Assembly (NCBI RefSeq): GCF_000686125.1 | Contig: NZ_JMMA01000002.1 | Span: 2,232,001-2,296,000 of the forward strand | Reading direction: 5' to 3' | DNA from: Ruminococcus sp. NK3A76 | GTDB lineage: Bacteria; Bacillota; Clostridia; Oscillospirales; Ruminococcaceae | Length of the DNA: 64,000 nt | Part shown: positions 53,006-62,018 of the stretch, piece by piece | Layout of the letters: each line of letters opens with the position of its first letter | How positions within the stretch are numbered: the stretch's first letter is position 1 | Notes under the pieces: generated by a model | The model's input: the letters and a program-made list of their open reading frames with translations, nothing else | The model's database searches: none | What the model was told of the DNA's origin: nothing | Translations under genes and position numbers: made by a program

Positions 53006-53767
53006 TCAGAGCCCTATAGAGCCTGTATATACGGGTATCTCGCTCTCGGCCTTGATCACTGCTTCTTCAAGGATCAGGCCGTAGAAATTGCCGGCTGAGA
53101 AGTTTCTTCCCGAGCGCTTGTCGTCTATGAATGCACCCACCACAACGCCCGGCAGCGAGCTTTCGGGGGCATTTGGTGCGTGCGCACCGCCGAGGTCTGT
53201 CCTGCACCAGCCGGGGTCAGTAATGTTTATGCATACATCTGTGCCGTTTACCTTTGAAGCGAGGTCCATAGTCACCTTGTCAAGCGCTGCCTTGCTTGCG
53301 CTGTAGCCTGCCTGCTCCGGTTCAAGTCGTATGCCGCTCGTGGTGTTTACTATACGGCCGAAGCCCTTCTTTTCCATTTTTTCAAGGAAGTGGTAGGTTA
53401 TCATCATGGGGGCTATAGTGTTTATCTTAAAGCTCTGCTCATAGTCAGATGCAGGGGTCTTAAGATACTCTGTCCTGTAGGCGACCTGTATGCCTGCGTT
53501 GTTGAGCACGATATCTATATCGACACCGAGTGCGTCGATATCATCGAGCATCTTTTCTACCTGTACAAGGTCTGAAAACTCAGCGCCGACTGCATAAGCC
53601 TGCACACCGAGAGCCTTGACTTCTGCGAGCACCTTGTCGCAGTGCTCTGCCGTTCTTCCCTGCAAAACAAGGTTGCAGCCACGCTCTGCCATAAACTTGG
53701 CAGCGCCGTATCCTATCCCTCTTGCGGCACCTGTAATGAATGCCCAGCGTCCCTTTACATCAATCAT
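53006..53767 (-). CDS. Short-chain dehydrogenase/reductase
   Basis: 253 residues. Cofactor loop T-G-A-A-R-G-I-G at 13-20, N-N-A-G at about 91-94, catalytic Ser in N-T-T-S-G-I and Y-S-A-S-K around 152-156. An NAD(P)-dependent oxidoreductase of the FabG-like class; substrate unknown, possibly a sugar or ketone linked to its operon partners. Its start overlaps the stop of the upstream epimerase gene by 8 bases. Confidence 0.92.
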   Translation of the reverse strand: MIDVKGRWAFITGAARGIGYGAAKFMAERGCNLVLQGRTAEHCDKVLAEVKALGVQAYAVGAEFSDLVQVEKMLDDIDALGVDIDIVLNNAGIQVAYRTEYLKTPASDYEQSFKINTIAPMMITYHFLEKMEKKGFGRIVNTTSGIRLEPEQAGYSASKAALDKVTMDLASKVNGTDVCINITDPGWCRTDLGGAHAPNAPESSLPGVVVGAFIDDKRSGRNFSAGNFYGLILEEAVIKAESEIPVYTGSIGL

Positions 53768-54782
53768 TGTTCATAGTCTCCTTTGCTTTTTCCAATACTT
53801 CTATCACCCTGTCGCACCATTCGTCGAATTCCTTGTCTTCATTCTGGAACTCGGGGTGAGAGAGGATATTCCTGACCGTCATCTTGATGCCCTCCTCAGC
53901 GGATATCTCTGCTTTGAAATCCGGCACGAGACTCTTTAGTTTTGAGTTGTCAAATATCACCGTGTTTGATTTATCGCCGGTAAGACTTCCTGTGAAGTCA
54001 TACTGCCTGCCCATATCTGCAAGCATCTGCGAGGAAACGTAGTATGGCTTCAGCTCCTTGCCGAGTGCTTGTGCGATAGCGCCGTATATCCTGTTCCAGC
54101 TGACGCTCTCATCAGTAGTTATGTGGAAAGCCTGGCCTATAGCCTTCGGATCGCCTATAAGCCCGACGTAGCCCTTTGCAAAGTCGCTGTTGTGGGTTAT
54201 CGTCCAGAGTGACGAGCCGTCGCCGTGTATGATGACGGGCTTGCCCTCCATTATGCGCTTTACCACCTGCCAGCTGCCGCCGTTTCCGTGTACGCCGAGC
54301 GGCACGCTGCGCTCGTCGTAGGTGTGGCTCGGCCGCACTATTGTCACAGGGAAGCCGTCCTTCTCATAGCGCTCCATAAGATAATCCTCGCAGGCTTTCT
54401 TGTTGCGTGAATACTCCCAGTAGGGGTTTTCAAGAGGTGTTTCCTCGGTTATGATATGGCTCCTTGGCGGCTTCTGATATGCAGATGCCGAGCTGATATA
54501 GATAAACTGCTTTGTCTTGTCCTTAAAGAGCCTGTAGTCACGCTCAAGCTGCGACGGCACAAAGCCTATGAACTCGCCCACGCAGTCAAAGGTCATTCCT
54601 TCGAGCTTTTTAGCAACATCTGCCTCGTCGGAGATATCTGCGTTTATTACCCTTACATTCTCCGGCAGCTCGGACGTCCTGCTGCCACGGTTTAAAAGAT
54701 AAAGCTCGTCGCCCCTTTTGGCAAGAAGCCTTGTTATCGCCATGCTGATAGTTCCAGTGCCGCCGACAAATAGAATTTTCAT
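53760..54782 (-). CDS. NAD-dependent epimerase/dehydratase family protein
   Basis: 340 residues. Nucleotide loop G-G-T-G-T-I-S at 7-13, then an extended-SDR fold with S-S-A-S-A-Y-Q at about 97-103 and Y-S-R-N-K at about 124-128 (YxxxK). Similar to nucleoside-diphosphate-sugar epimerase-like proteins of the CSP41 kind. GGAGGACACCAAC before the ATG. First gene of an epimerase-SDR-DXS-like operon, with an AraC regulator gene just upstream on the same strand. Confidence 0.9.
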   Translation of the reverse strand: MKILFVGGTGTISMAITRLLAKRGDELYLLNRGSRTSELPENVRVINADISDEADVAKKLEGMTFDCVGEFIGFVPSQLERDYRLFKDKTKQFIYISSASAYQKPPRSHIITEETPLENPYWEYSRNKKACEDYLMERYEKDGFPVTIVRPSHTYDERSVPLGVHGNGGSWQVVKRIMEGKPVIIHGDGSSLWTITHNSDFAKGYVGLIGDPKAIGQAFHITTDESVSWNRIYGAIAQALGKELKPYYVSSQMLADMGRQYDFTGSLTGDKSNTVIFDNSKLKSLVPDFKAEISAEEGIKMTVRNILSHPEFQNEDKEFDEWCDRVIEVLEKAKETMNND

Positions 54783-54903
54783 GTTGGTGTCCTCCTTAAT
54801 GCTATTGAATCACACTGATTTTTAGTATCATAGCATATTTCAAAGAGACAATCAACGGTTTTTATGCATTATTAGAGATTTATTCTATTTTTGTGTCAAA
54901 AGC

Positions 54904-55782
54904 TCATACTTTTGGCTGCCTGCTTTTTATACGAAACTGCTTGGGCGTCTGCCCTCGGAGCTTTTTGAAGCTGCGTATGAAATGGCTCTCGTCTGAAAAG
55001 CCTGTGCGGCGGCTGATAAACGCAAGGTCGTGGTCGGTGAACAGCAGGTACTCCTCAGATTTGAATATCCTCATGCGCTCAATGTACTCCTTGCAGCTCA
55101 TGCCGTACTGCTCACGGAATTTCGCCGCAAATCCCGAATAGCTCATATGGCACTTGGCGGCGATATCAGCCACACGGATATTCTCTTCCAGGCGGCTGTC
55201 GATATACTCGGCGATATTCTCGATACCGTATATCTCAGCCGGGCTGACAGGGCATTTATTCATGTTGAGCCCCGAGGCCGTCCACTGCCTTACTATGCCA
55301 AAGATAAGCCTGTATATCTGCGCTCTCAGCATGATATCACGCCCGTAGAGATACTGCTCTGTCTCGCTGACGCAGTCTGAGAATATCTCCCGGCTGTGCA
55401 GTGCCTGAGCTGTCTGTGTGCCGAAGTGTATCTGCATATCATTGCTCTGGGCGTACCTGAATATCGACGAGACTGACGGCGCATATGACGAGGTGTTAGG
55501 AAACCTTGCCGGGTCAAACTTTATGCCTGCAAAGACCACCTGCCCGTCATCTGCCGAGTAGATAGAATGCACCGACGAAGGGTAAAAGAGTATCAGCTCG
55601 CCCTCACTTACGGTATACGGTCTGCCGTCGCAGGAGATAGATGCCGTACCGCTGAGCACATATATAAACTCCGCAAAATAATGCCAGTGCGGCTTTACCG
55701 GGAATGGGTCTTTCTTTGTGTCAAAGACGAATGTCTCGACAGGCGAATTCAGGCTGTCCTGCTTTTCAAAGAGACTGCTCAT
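54904..55782 (-). CDS. AraC-family regulator with cupin sensor domain
   Basis: 292 residues. N-terminal cupin (H-W-H-Y-F-A-E-F-I-Y-V-L-S-G at about 31-44) that binds a small ligand, C-terminal AraC DNA-binding domain of about 100 residues (I-R-V-A-D-I-A-A-K-C-H-M-S-Y-S-G-F-A-A-K-F-R and F-I-S-R-R-T-G-F-S-D-E-S-H-F-I-R-S-F-K). The ATG at 55782 has AAAGGATG upstream; a GTG at 55800 is less likely. It is followed after 121 bases by the epimerase operon and probably activates it in response to a sugar. Confidence 0.9.
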   Translation of the reverse strand: MSSLFEKQDSLNSPVETFVFDTKKDPFPVKPHWHYFAEFIYVLSGTASISCDGRPYTVSEGELILFYPSSVHSIYSADDGQVVFAGIKFDPARFPNTSSYAPSVSSIFRYAQSNDMQIHFGTQTAQALHSREIFSDCVSETEQYLYGRDIMLRAQIYRLIFGIVRQWTASGLNMNKCPVSPAEIYGIENIAEYIDSRLEENIRVADIAAKCHMSYSGFAAKFREQYGMSCKEYIERMRIFKSEEYLLFTDHDLAFISRRTGFSDESHFIRSFKKLRGQTPKQFRIKSRQPKV

Positions 55783-55874
55783 GTATTCACATCCTTTCAC
55801 GCAAAGCTGCTATAATAGATTTTTACAATTTTTAATATGATAACACAAAACACAGCAAATTGCAATAGCTGAAA

Positions 55875-55912
55875 ACAAAAAAGCCTGCTACACATAATAA
55901 GTGCAGCAAGCT
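55875..55912 (-). terminator. Terminator of the acyltransferase gene
   Basis: On the minus strand AGCTTGCT / AGCAGGCT stem followed by TTTTTTG. Confidence 0.75.
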
Positions 55913-55924
55913 GTTATGATCATT

Positions 55925-56998
55925 CTATTCTTTCTTTGCTTCTTCCGGCTCAGGCTTTATGCGCTTTATAAACACCGGAATGAGCGAATATATCCTCGTA
56001 ACGCCATACGATATCATAAGAGATACAAGCGCTATAACTATAACAGACCATACACCGCCGAATTTGAAGGGGTCATACCTCGTGACGGCGAATATGTATT
56101 TGAGCACTGCCATATGCAGAAGATATATGCCGAAGGAGCATCTTTCAAGCTCGCAGGCTATAGTATCAAGTATAGGTATCCTCTTATCACCCTTGCAGCC
56201 ACTGAAAGCGCCGAAGATGCAGAAAGCCGTTACAACATATATCGGGCAGGAATAGCTGCCGAGCAGTGATGTGACCTCTTTTGACTTGGTGTCTATGCAG
56301 GCAGCGGTGAAATACACCGTAAATGCAAGACCGACTGATGCGGTAAACGCATAGTACCACGCAGGCAGCGTGAAATACTTATTATGCAGCATATACCCGC
56401 AAAACAGAAACAGCGGATAAACACTGTAAACGCAGATGTAAAACGCCGTCTGCGACCCTGTGACCGTCTCAACGAGAGGCCGCATCGACAAGAATGCAAA
56501 GAGTATCACGCACAGGTAGCAGACAAGGTTCTTGTCACTCTTTTCAGTCACGGCCTTATACACGGGCATCATAAGATAAAGCGCTATCATAAGATAGAGA
56601 TACCACATATGCTTCCAGCCGGTGCCGAGGATAATGTTATCCCGGGTGTTTACAAAAAGTGCCCCCGTGACCTCTTTTTTGATGAGCTTTTCATCAAACA
56701 GCTCGAACAGGAAGGTGAACACTGCAAGCGCAAGCGCCATTTTAAGCACGAGCCTGCCGAACAGCTTTTTGTAGCTTAGCTTCCGCTCCGGGTCGAGCAG
56801 CAAAGCGCCTGTCGCCATTACAAAGCACGGCACCGCCCACATACAGCAGTTCCTGACAGAGAGCATGAGCATATGCTGTGTCTTGTCCTTTGCAAAGGCA
56901 TCTGCGGCGTAGAAGGTGTGCAGCACCACTACAGCGATACACGCCAAAGCCTTTAGTCTGCTAAGGTAGAGTATCCTCCCCTTGCTTTGCTTACTCAA
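55925..56998 (-). CDS. Acyltransferase family 3 membrane protein
   Basis: 357 residues with about ten hydrophobic segments. The first helix R-L-K-A-L-A-C-I-A-V-V-V-L-H-T-F carries the conserved arginine and His of the OafA/acyltransferase-3 family, which O-acetylates surface sugars or peptidoglycan. The start is a TTG at 56998, inside the stop of the upstream lipoprotein gene (TTGA), with GAGGGG 8 bases before; no ATG gives a complete first helix. Coupled translation with the Thr-rich lipoprotein suggests a shared cell-surface role. Confidence 0.85.
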   Translation of the reverse strand: MSKQSKGRILYLSRLKALACIAVVVLHTFYAADAFAKDKTQHMLMLSVRNCCMWAVPCFVMATGALLLDPERKLSYKKLFGRLVLKMALALAVFTFLFELFDEKLIKKEVTGALFVNTRDNIILGTGWKHMWYLYLMIALYLMMPVYKAVTEKSDKNLVCYLCVILFAFLSMRPLVETVTGSQTAFYICVYSVYPLFLFCGYMLHNKYFTLPAWYYAFTASVGLAFTVYFTAACIDTKSKEVTSLLGSYSCPIYVVTAFCIFGAFSGCKGDKRIPILDTIACELERCSFGIYLLHMAVLKYIFAVTRYDPFKFGGVWSVIVIALVSLMISYGVTRIYSLIPVFIKRIKPEPEEAKKE

Positions 56999-57387
56999 AA
57001 GAACAGCCCCTCGTCATCGCCTACGCAGCCGTCGTCAGGGCTCTGTGTCTGAGCCTCGGTCTCCTGGGCTGTTGTGGTGGTCGTTTCATCCGTTGTTGTG
57101 GTTGTTTCCTGAGTGGTAGTAGTTGTTGTTTCCTCTGTTGTAGTAGTCGTCTCGGTCTCAGTTTCAGTCTCAGAAGCCGTTGTAGTAGTCTCCTCAGTAG
57201 TTGTTGTCTCGGGTGCCTGAGTAGTCGTTGCCTCAGTCTCCTGACTGCTCTGTGTGCTGTCTGCCTGTGACGATGCTGCCGCAGCTGTTGCCTTTGAGCT
57301 GCTGTCAGACGAGCTGCCGTCTGTACCGCATGATGCAAGGCTCATTATTGCCGCTGCTAAAACAGCTGTAAGAATCATTTTTTTCAT
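56995..57387 (-). CDS. Thr/Glu-rich lipoprotein
   Basis: 130 residues. Lipoprotein signal with lipobox S-L-A-S-C at about 16-20, then a low-complexity tail of Thr and Glu repeats (T-T-T-T-E-E type), ending in a short acidic C-terminus with one Cys. No folded domain is apparent; it is like a spacer or wall-spanning stalk that has lost or never had a head. Ribosome site GGAGGGAACGACA. Second gene after the transglutaminase-like protein on the same strand. Confidence 0.8.
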   Translation of the reverse strand: MKKMILTAVLAAAIMSLASCGTDGSSSDSSSKATAAAASSQADSTQSSQETEATTTQAPETTTTEETTTTASETETETETTTTTEETTTTTTQETTTTTDETTTTTAQETEAQTQSPDDGCVGDDEGLFF

Positions 57388-57407
57388 TGTCGTTCCCTCC
57401 GTTGATA

Positions 57408-59255
57408 TCAGCCCTTAGTGGCTACATAACCGTACTTTGAATACATCCATGTGCCGTGTGTGCCGTAAACTATACAGAACCCGTTTCTGCCTGTCTCAGT
57501 GATGAAGTCGGGGTCGCAGATGTATGTAGTGCCGTTTAATGTGAGCTCTGTCCATGAATGAACGCTCGTACCTACTGCGCCGTGTACCTGTCTGCAATCA
57601 TAGCCCATAGTCTTTGCCATTTCAGCAAACATAGCTGCCATGCAGAAGCAGTGGCCGTAGCCGTGCGAGAAGCCATAGTCTGCATACCATTCCATAGTCA
57701 CGCTGCCGCTTCTCGGAAGTCCTGCGCCTATCCACGGAACGGCTGCCGCATAGCAGGCCTTTTTGATATCCCAGCCGCATACGTCAAGTCTTGCTGCTGC
57801 CTTCTGATACTTATATATCTTCTTTGCCTTGAACTTGCCGCCGCAGTTGACGCTGCCGTTTTTAACAAATGCCTTGACTGTGAGATAGCCGCCCTTTTTG
57901 CCCGAAAGGCCTGTGACTGTATAAGACCTTGCAGACGAGCTGAGCGTGGTTATCTTTTTCCATTTATCAGCCTTTTTCTGCTTGTAGTAAACCACATAGC
58001 TCGTTGCACCCTTGGTCTTCTTCCAGCTGAGCTTTGCCTTGCCCTTCTGAGTGGTAGCTATGCTGAAATCGACCTTTGCCGGAGCTGCCGTCACCTTTGT
58101 GTAGCAGCCTGTCTTTGATGTATATGTTTTACCGCCCTGTGTCCTGCAAGCCTTGACGCCGAACTTATACTTTGTGCCTGCTGTAAGGCCTGATATAGTT
58201 GCAGTGTTCGAGCTGACTGTTGTCTTGAGCACATACTTGCCTGTTGTGCTGTTGAGCATATACACCTTATAGCCTGCAGCGCCTGTTGTCTTTTTCCATG
58301 TGAGGGTCACAGAGCTCTCAGTTGCCGACTTTGCCTTAAGGCCTGTAACGTCTGCGAGTTTTATCGAAAAGCTCCTCTGAAGGCTTCCCTCGTAGTTGCC
58401 GATACCTGTTATGGTGACATAGGCTGTGCCTACTGCGTCGTTGTTCTTATATGTAAGCGTATAGTCTCTGTTCTTGACGAGCATCCTGCCGCCTGCCCTT
58501 ACTGTGACAGTTGGGGTAACAGCATTTGCATTATACACAAAGCTGCTTGCCGAAAGAGTGACCTCAGCGCCTGTGAGAGATGCTTTCTTTATAGTAAAGC
58601 TCTTTTCCACCGAGCCTGTGAACCTGCCGATACCGACTATTCTTACAGCCGCATTTCCTGCGCTGTTGTTGTTTGAAAAGATGAGCTTGTAATCAACGCC
58701 CTCAGAAAGAGTATTGCCGCCGTAAAGCACAAGGATACCGGGCTTTTTGGAGCTGCCGTCGTATGTGAACTCTGCAGGCGAGAGCGTGATAGTCGCATTG
58801 CTTATATCCACAAGGTCAGTTATCTCGCATTCAAAGCCGTTTTCCTCAGCGTATTTCTTTGCAAGCGATGAATAGCCGCAGAGAATCTTTACACCCTCTG
58901 CCTTTACACCGTCTGCCACAAAGCCGGCCGAGCCCTTTTCGGGAGCTGTCTTGTCAGACTCAAACTTAATGCTCTTTATCCCTGTGCAGCCGTAGAATGC
59001 GCCGCCTGCAACAGCTGTAACGGGCTTTTCGTCGATAGATGCAGGTATGACCACATCAGTCGTCGTGCCGTTAAACTTTACGATAGTCACATTCCCGTTC
59101 TCATCGAGCGAATACTCAAAATCGCCGTAAACGAGTGCTTCGTCCTCTGCATAAGCCTTGATAAGGCCTGCACCGCTGTCCGTGCCGCTTACAGCGCCTG
59201 CACCGAAAACGCCAAGAACTGCCGCAAAGCAAGCCACAGCCAATGCTTTTTTCAT
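57408..59255 (-). CDS. Secreted transglutaminase-like protein with LRR and Fn3 domains
   Basis: 615 residues. Signal peptide at 1-35; a short BspA-like leucine-rich unit at about 45-140; two MBG/Ig-like beta domains at 150-300 (each with T-L-S-A/P ... V-Y-N/T-Y-D and G-I-G-x-F/Y-x-G-S); two fibronectin type III domains at 300-470 (V-T-L-T-W-K-K-T-x-G-A-x-G-Y-K-V-Y); and a transglutaminase-like domain at 490-615 with Cys in G-H-C-F-C-M-A-A, His in V-H-S-W-T-E-L and Asp in I-C-D-P-D. It may cross-link or cleave peptides at the surface. Monocistronic or first gene of the surface operon. Confidence 0.88.
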   Translation of the reverse strand: MKKALAVACFAAVLGVFGAGAVSGTDSGAGLIKAYAEDEALVYGDFEYSLDENGNVTIVKFNGTTTDVVIPASIDEKPVTAVAGGAFYGCTGIKSIKFESDKTAPEKGSAGFVADGVKAEGVKILCGYSSLAKKYAEENGFECEITDLVDISNATITLSPAEFTYDGSSKKPGILVLYGGNTLSEGVDYKLIFSNNNSAGNAAVRIVGIGRFTGSVEKSFTIKKASLTGAEVTLSASSFVYNANAVTPTVTVRAGGRMLVKNRDYTLTYKNNDAVGTAYVTITGIGNYEGSLQRSFSIKLADVTGLKAKSATESSVTLTWKKTTGAAGYKVYMLNSTTGKYVLKTTVSSNTATISGLTAGTKYKFGVKACRTQGGKTYTSKTGCYTKVTAAPAKVDFSIATTQKGKAKLSWKKTKGATSYVVYYKQKKADKWKKITTLSSSARSYTVTGLSGKKGGYLTVKAFVKNGSVNCGGKFKAKKIYKYQKAAARLDVCGWDIKKACYAAAVPWIGAGLPRSGSVTMEWYADYGFSHGYGHCFCMAAMFAEMAKTMGYDCRQVHGAVGTSVHSWTELTLNGTTYICDPDFITETGRNGFCIVYGTHGTWMYSKYGYVATKG

Positions 59256-59306
59256 AAAAGATCCTTCCTTCCGTTAATTGATATACTTAATTCAACACCA
59301 AATTTT

Positions 59307-59335
59307 GTTATAGCACAGCCATTCTTATTTGTCAA
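59307..59335 (-). promoter_or_regulatory. Promoter of the transglutaminase-like gene
   Basis: Minus-strand TTGACA (59335-59330) and TATAAC (59312-59307), spacer 17 bases. Confidence 0.8.
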
Positions 59336-59440
59336 TCAAATGGCTTATTTTCGGCGGTTTTTCCAATTATTTAGGGGTATATGGCGGCGCTATTATTAAA
59401 GGTTATATGTGACAATTGACATATATGATGATATTGCGTA

Positions 59441-60645
59441 TTGACAGCCGGGCTTGACGAGACGATATCCGACGGCAGCTGGGAAAAACTCGAAGAACAG
59501 GCAAGAGAGAACGAGCAGCTGAGTTTACAGCTCGTCGTGCCTAAAGCTTATCTTGAAAGCGAGATAGGCAAGCTCAAAGAGCTTGGGCTATTAAGCGAGA
59601 AAAACGGCCTTTATCAGAGCGACATAGTGATACTCACAAAGAATTCGGCAGACGCAAGGCACAAGGCAAATGAAGACCGCTTAAAAGAAAGTGCCGCCTA
59701 CATCAAGGCAGCATTTACAAGATGCTCGATAAGATGCTCGATGAATTTAAAGGCGTGGGCTTTTACGGGTGCGATATGCCGCTCAATTTCCTGAAGTGGC
59801 TGATACTCACAAGGCTTTTAAAGCTCGGATACCGATATTTTGGGCAACACCGCACGACCATTGTGTGTCAGTATGCGGTTGTTCAGCTTTGCTGAACACT
59901 CCGAATTTTCGTCAGAATGCCCATTTTTGCCGCAGTTTTACTGGCGTAAAACAAGGTGAAATTGGGTATTATGACGGAAATTCGGCAAGCAGATGGCACA
60001 CAAAGGCCAGAGCCGGTGGTCGTGCGGTGTTGCCTTTGAGGAAGATGTCGTAGGCGAGCTGCCCGAAGACGAGACAGTGCGCAGATTTCTCACAGAAAAA
60101 GACCCGGCAGGCGACCTTTATCTGCCGTTCATGGGCACATCGGCCTCAGACCACGGAACGATAGAATATCACTGGGTAAAGATAAACACACCCGATGCCA
60201 TGAGGCAGAAGATCGGCCGCTCAGGGTCTTGGATACATTCTCAGGCAGAGGTGAATATGCTTATCGGCCTTGCGAACAGGCAGCCGGAAACTGCATTGAA
60301 AAGATGCTCTGCACCGAGCTTATAGAAAGCGGTGCTGCACAAAATCCGGGCAGCAGTATAGTGCTTAACTACCCCTGCTTTACAAAAGCTCAGGCAAAGG
60401 CAGCGGCTGATATCCTTGAACCTTTTGCACAAAAGCTCTGCGAGCAGGCATAGGGGCGCTTAGCATCTGCAAAGCAGGCCACAGCCGAGCATCTGCCCGA
60501 GCGCTTTATAAAGTACATAGACGACATGGCGATGATGTATATGTATGACGAGGTGGGCGTTTTCACTCGCCTGCTCATCGAGGAGGGCTGGCTCGTTCCC
60601 TGCACAGGGGGAATGAACCCTGCAAATATCATAGTCACCGAATAA
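59441..60645 (+). pseudogene. Broken gene of unknown function split by a repeat
   Basis: Coherent protein sequence continues from L-D-E-T-I-S-D-G-S-W-E-K-L (frame from 59441, no good start codon) through a frameshift near 59720 (K-M-L-D-E-F-K-G-V-G-F-Y-G), is cut by the 192-bp repeat at 59843-60034, resumes at F-E-E-D-V-V-G-E-L-P, shifts frame near 60290 (A-G-N-C-I-E-K-M-L-C), meets a TAG at 60451 and ends with N-P-A-N-I-I-V-T-E at 60645. The N-terminal part looks like a winged helix (V-V-P-K-A-Y-L-E-S-E-I-G-K-L-K-E-L-G-L-L). Function not recognised. Confidence 0.8.
59843..60034. mobile_element. MITE-like repeat, copy 5 (192-bp variant)
   Basis: Same 13-base ends GGCAACACCGCAC / GTGCGGTGTTGCC, but a different and longer middle that keeps TTCGTCAGAAT...TATGACGGAAA. 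TTTG at 59839-59842 and 60035-60038 is the 4-base target duplication. It interrupts a coding sequence, direct proof of insertion. Confidence 0.9.
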
Positions 60646-60646
60646 C

Positions 60647-60685
60647 AAAAACACTCCCGTTCCGTAATGGAGCGGGAGCTTTTTG
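60647..60685. terminator. Bidirectional terminator
   Basis: CTCCCGTTCC / GGAGCGGGAG around GTAAT, with TTTTT on the right and AAAAA on the left, between the pseudogene and thiC. Confidence 0.85.
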
Positions 60686-60700
60686 CTGTATACTGTTTTA

Positions 60701-62005
60701 TCAGAGAATGTCTACCATCTCGCCTGCAAGTGCCTTGTTCATGCTTCTTACAGCACAGAACTTACCGCACATCGAGCAGGTGTCGTCATGCTCGGGGGCA
60801 CGGCTGTCACGGATAGCCTTTGCAGTTTCGGGGTCAATAGAACACTCCCACTGCTTGTCCCATTCAAAGTTGCGCCTTGCGTCGGCCATTTTGTCGTCGA
60901 TATCTCTTGCGTGGGGGATATGCTTTGCAATGTCGGCTGCGTGAGCTGCTATCTTAGATGCGATTATGCCCTGCTTTACGTCGTCAACATTCGGCAGTGC
61001 AAGGTGCTCGGCCGGGGTAACGTAGCAGAGGAATGCAGCGCCTGCTGATGCTGCTATCGCACCGCCTATGGCAGATGTGATGTGGTCGTAGCCGGGAGCG
61101 ATATCAGTAACGAGCGGCCCGAGAACATAGAAAGGCGCACCCGAGCAGATAGTCTGCTGTATCTTCATGTTAGCCTCTATCTGGTCAAGCGGCATATGGC
61201 CGGGGCCTTCTATCATTACCTGAACGTCCTTTGCCCACGCACGCTTTGTAAGCTCGCCGAGACGCACAAGCTCCTCTATCTGGCATACGTCGCTCGCATC
61301 GGCAAGGCAGCCGGGGCGGCAGGCATCGCCAAGAGATATAGTCACGTCATACTCACGGCAGATGTCAAGTATCTCATCGAAGTATTCATAGAACGGGTTC
61401 TCCTCGCCTGTCATGCTCATCCATGCAAAGATAAGCGAGCCGCCACGGGATACGATGTTCATCTTGCGCTTGTGCTTCTTTATCTGCTCGATAGTCTTTC
61501 TTGTTATGCCGCAGTGAAGGGTAACAAAGTCAACACCGTCCTCTGCGTGGAGCCTTACAACGTCGATAAGGTCCTTTGCTGTGAGTGTTGCAAGGTCACG
61601 CTGATAGTGTATAACGCTGTCGTAAACCGGCACTGTGCCTATCATAGCCTTGCACTCACTTGTGAGCTTGCGGCGGAATGGCTGTGTGTTGCCGTGCGAC
61701 GAGAGATCCATGATAGCCTCGGCACCCATATCAACGGCAGCGTTTACCTTCTGCATCTCGATATCGTAATCCTTGCAGTCTCTTGAAACGCCGAGGTTTA
61801 CGTTTATCTTTGTGCGCAGCATCGAGCCTACGCCCTCAGGGTCGATACAGGTGTGCAGCTTGTTAGCGCATATAGCCACCTGACCTTTAGCAACGAGGTC
61901 TCTTATCTCCTCCTCGGTGCGGTATTCCTTCTTTGCTACTATCTTCATTTCGGGGGTGATGATGCCTCTCTTTGCAGCATCCATCTGTGTGGTATAATTT
62001 CTCAT
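60701..62005 (-). CDS. thiC: Phosphomethylpyrimidine synthase ThiC
   Basis: 434 residues, the short form lacking the N-terminal domain of proteobacterial ThiC. Radical-SAM enzyme that rearranges aminoimidazole ribotide to HMP-phosphate for thiamine. The core [17 protein letters not shown] and [13 protein letters not shown] are typical. The C-terminal Fe-S motif reads C-S-M-C-G-K-F-C, a C-x2-C-x3-C spacing, one residue tighter than the common C-x2-C-x4-C. The ATG at 62005 has AAAGGA upstream. Last gene of thiM-thiE-thiD-thiC. Confidence 0.95.
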   Translation of the reverse strand: MRNYTTQMDAAKRGIITPEMKIVAKKEYRTEEEIRDLVAKGQVAICANKLHTCIDPEGVGSMLRTKINVNLGVSRDCKDYDIEMQKVNAAVDMGAEAIMDLSSHGNTQPFRRKLTSECKAMIGTVPVYDSVIHYQRDLATLTAKDLIDVVRLHAEDGVDFVTLHCGITRKTIEQIKKHKRKMNIVSRGGSLIFAWMSMTGEENPFYEYFDEILDICREYDVTISLGDACRPGCLADASDVCQIEELVRLGELTKRAWAKDVQVMIEGPGHMPLDQIEANMKIQQTICSGAPFYVLGPLVTDIAPGYDHITSAIGGAIAASAGAAFLCYVTPAEHLALPNVDDVKQGIIASKIAAHAADIAKHIPHARDIDDKMADARRNFEWDKQWECSIDPETAKAIRDSRAPEHDDTCSMCGKFCAVRSMNKALAGEMVDIL

Positions 62006-62018
62006 GACATTTTTCCTT

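Noticed and set aside
57060-57240. Opposite-strand and other-frame ORFs over the Thr-rich lipoprotein gene
   Set aside because: Low-complexity ACN/GAR codons give long open frames on all strands; only the frame with signal peptide and lipobox is sensible.
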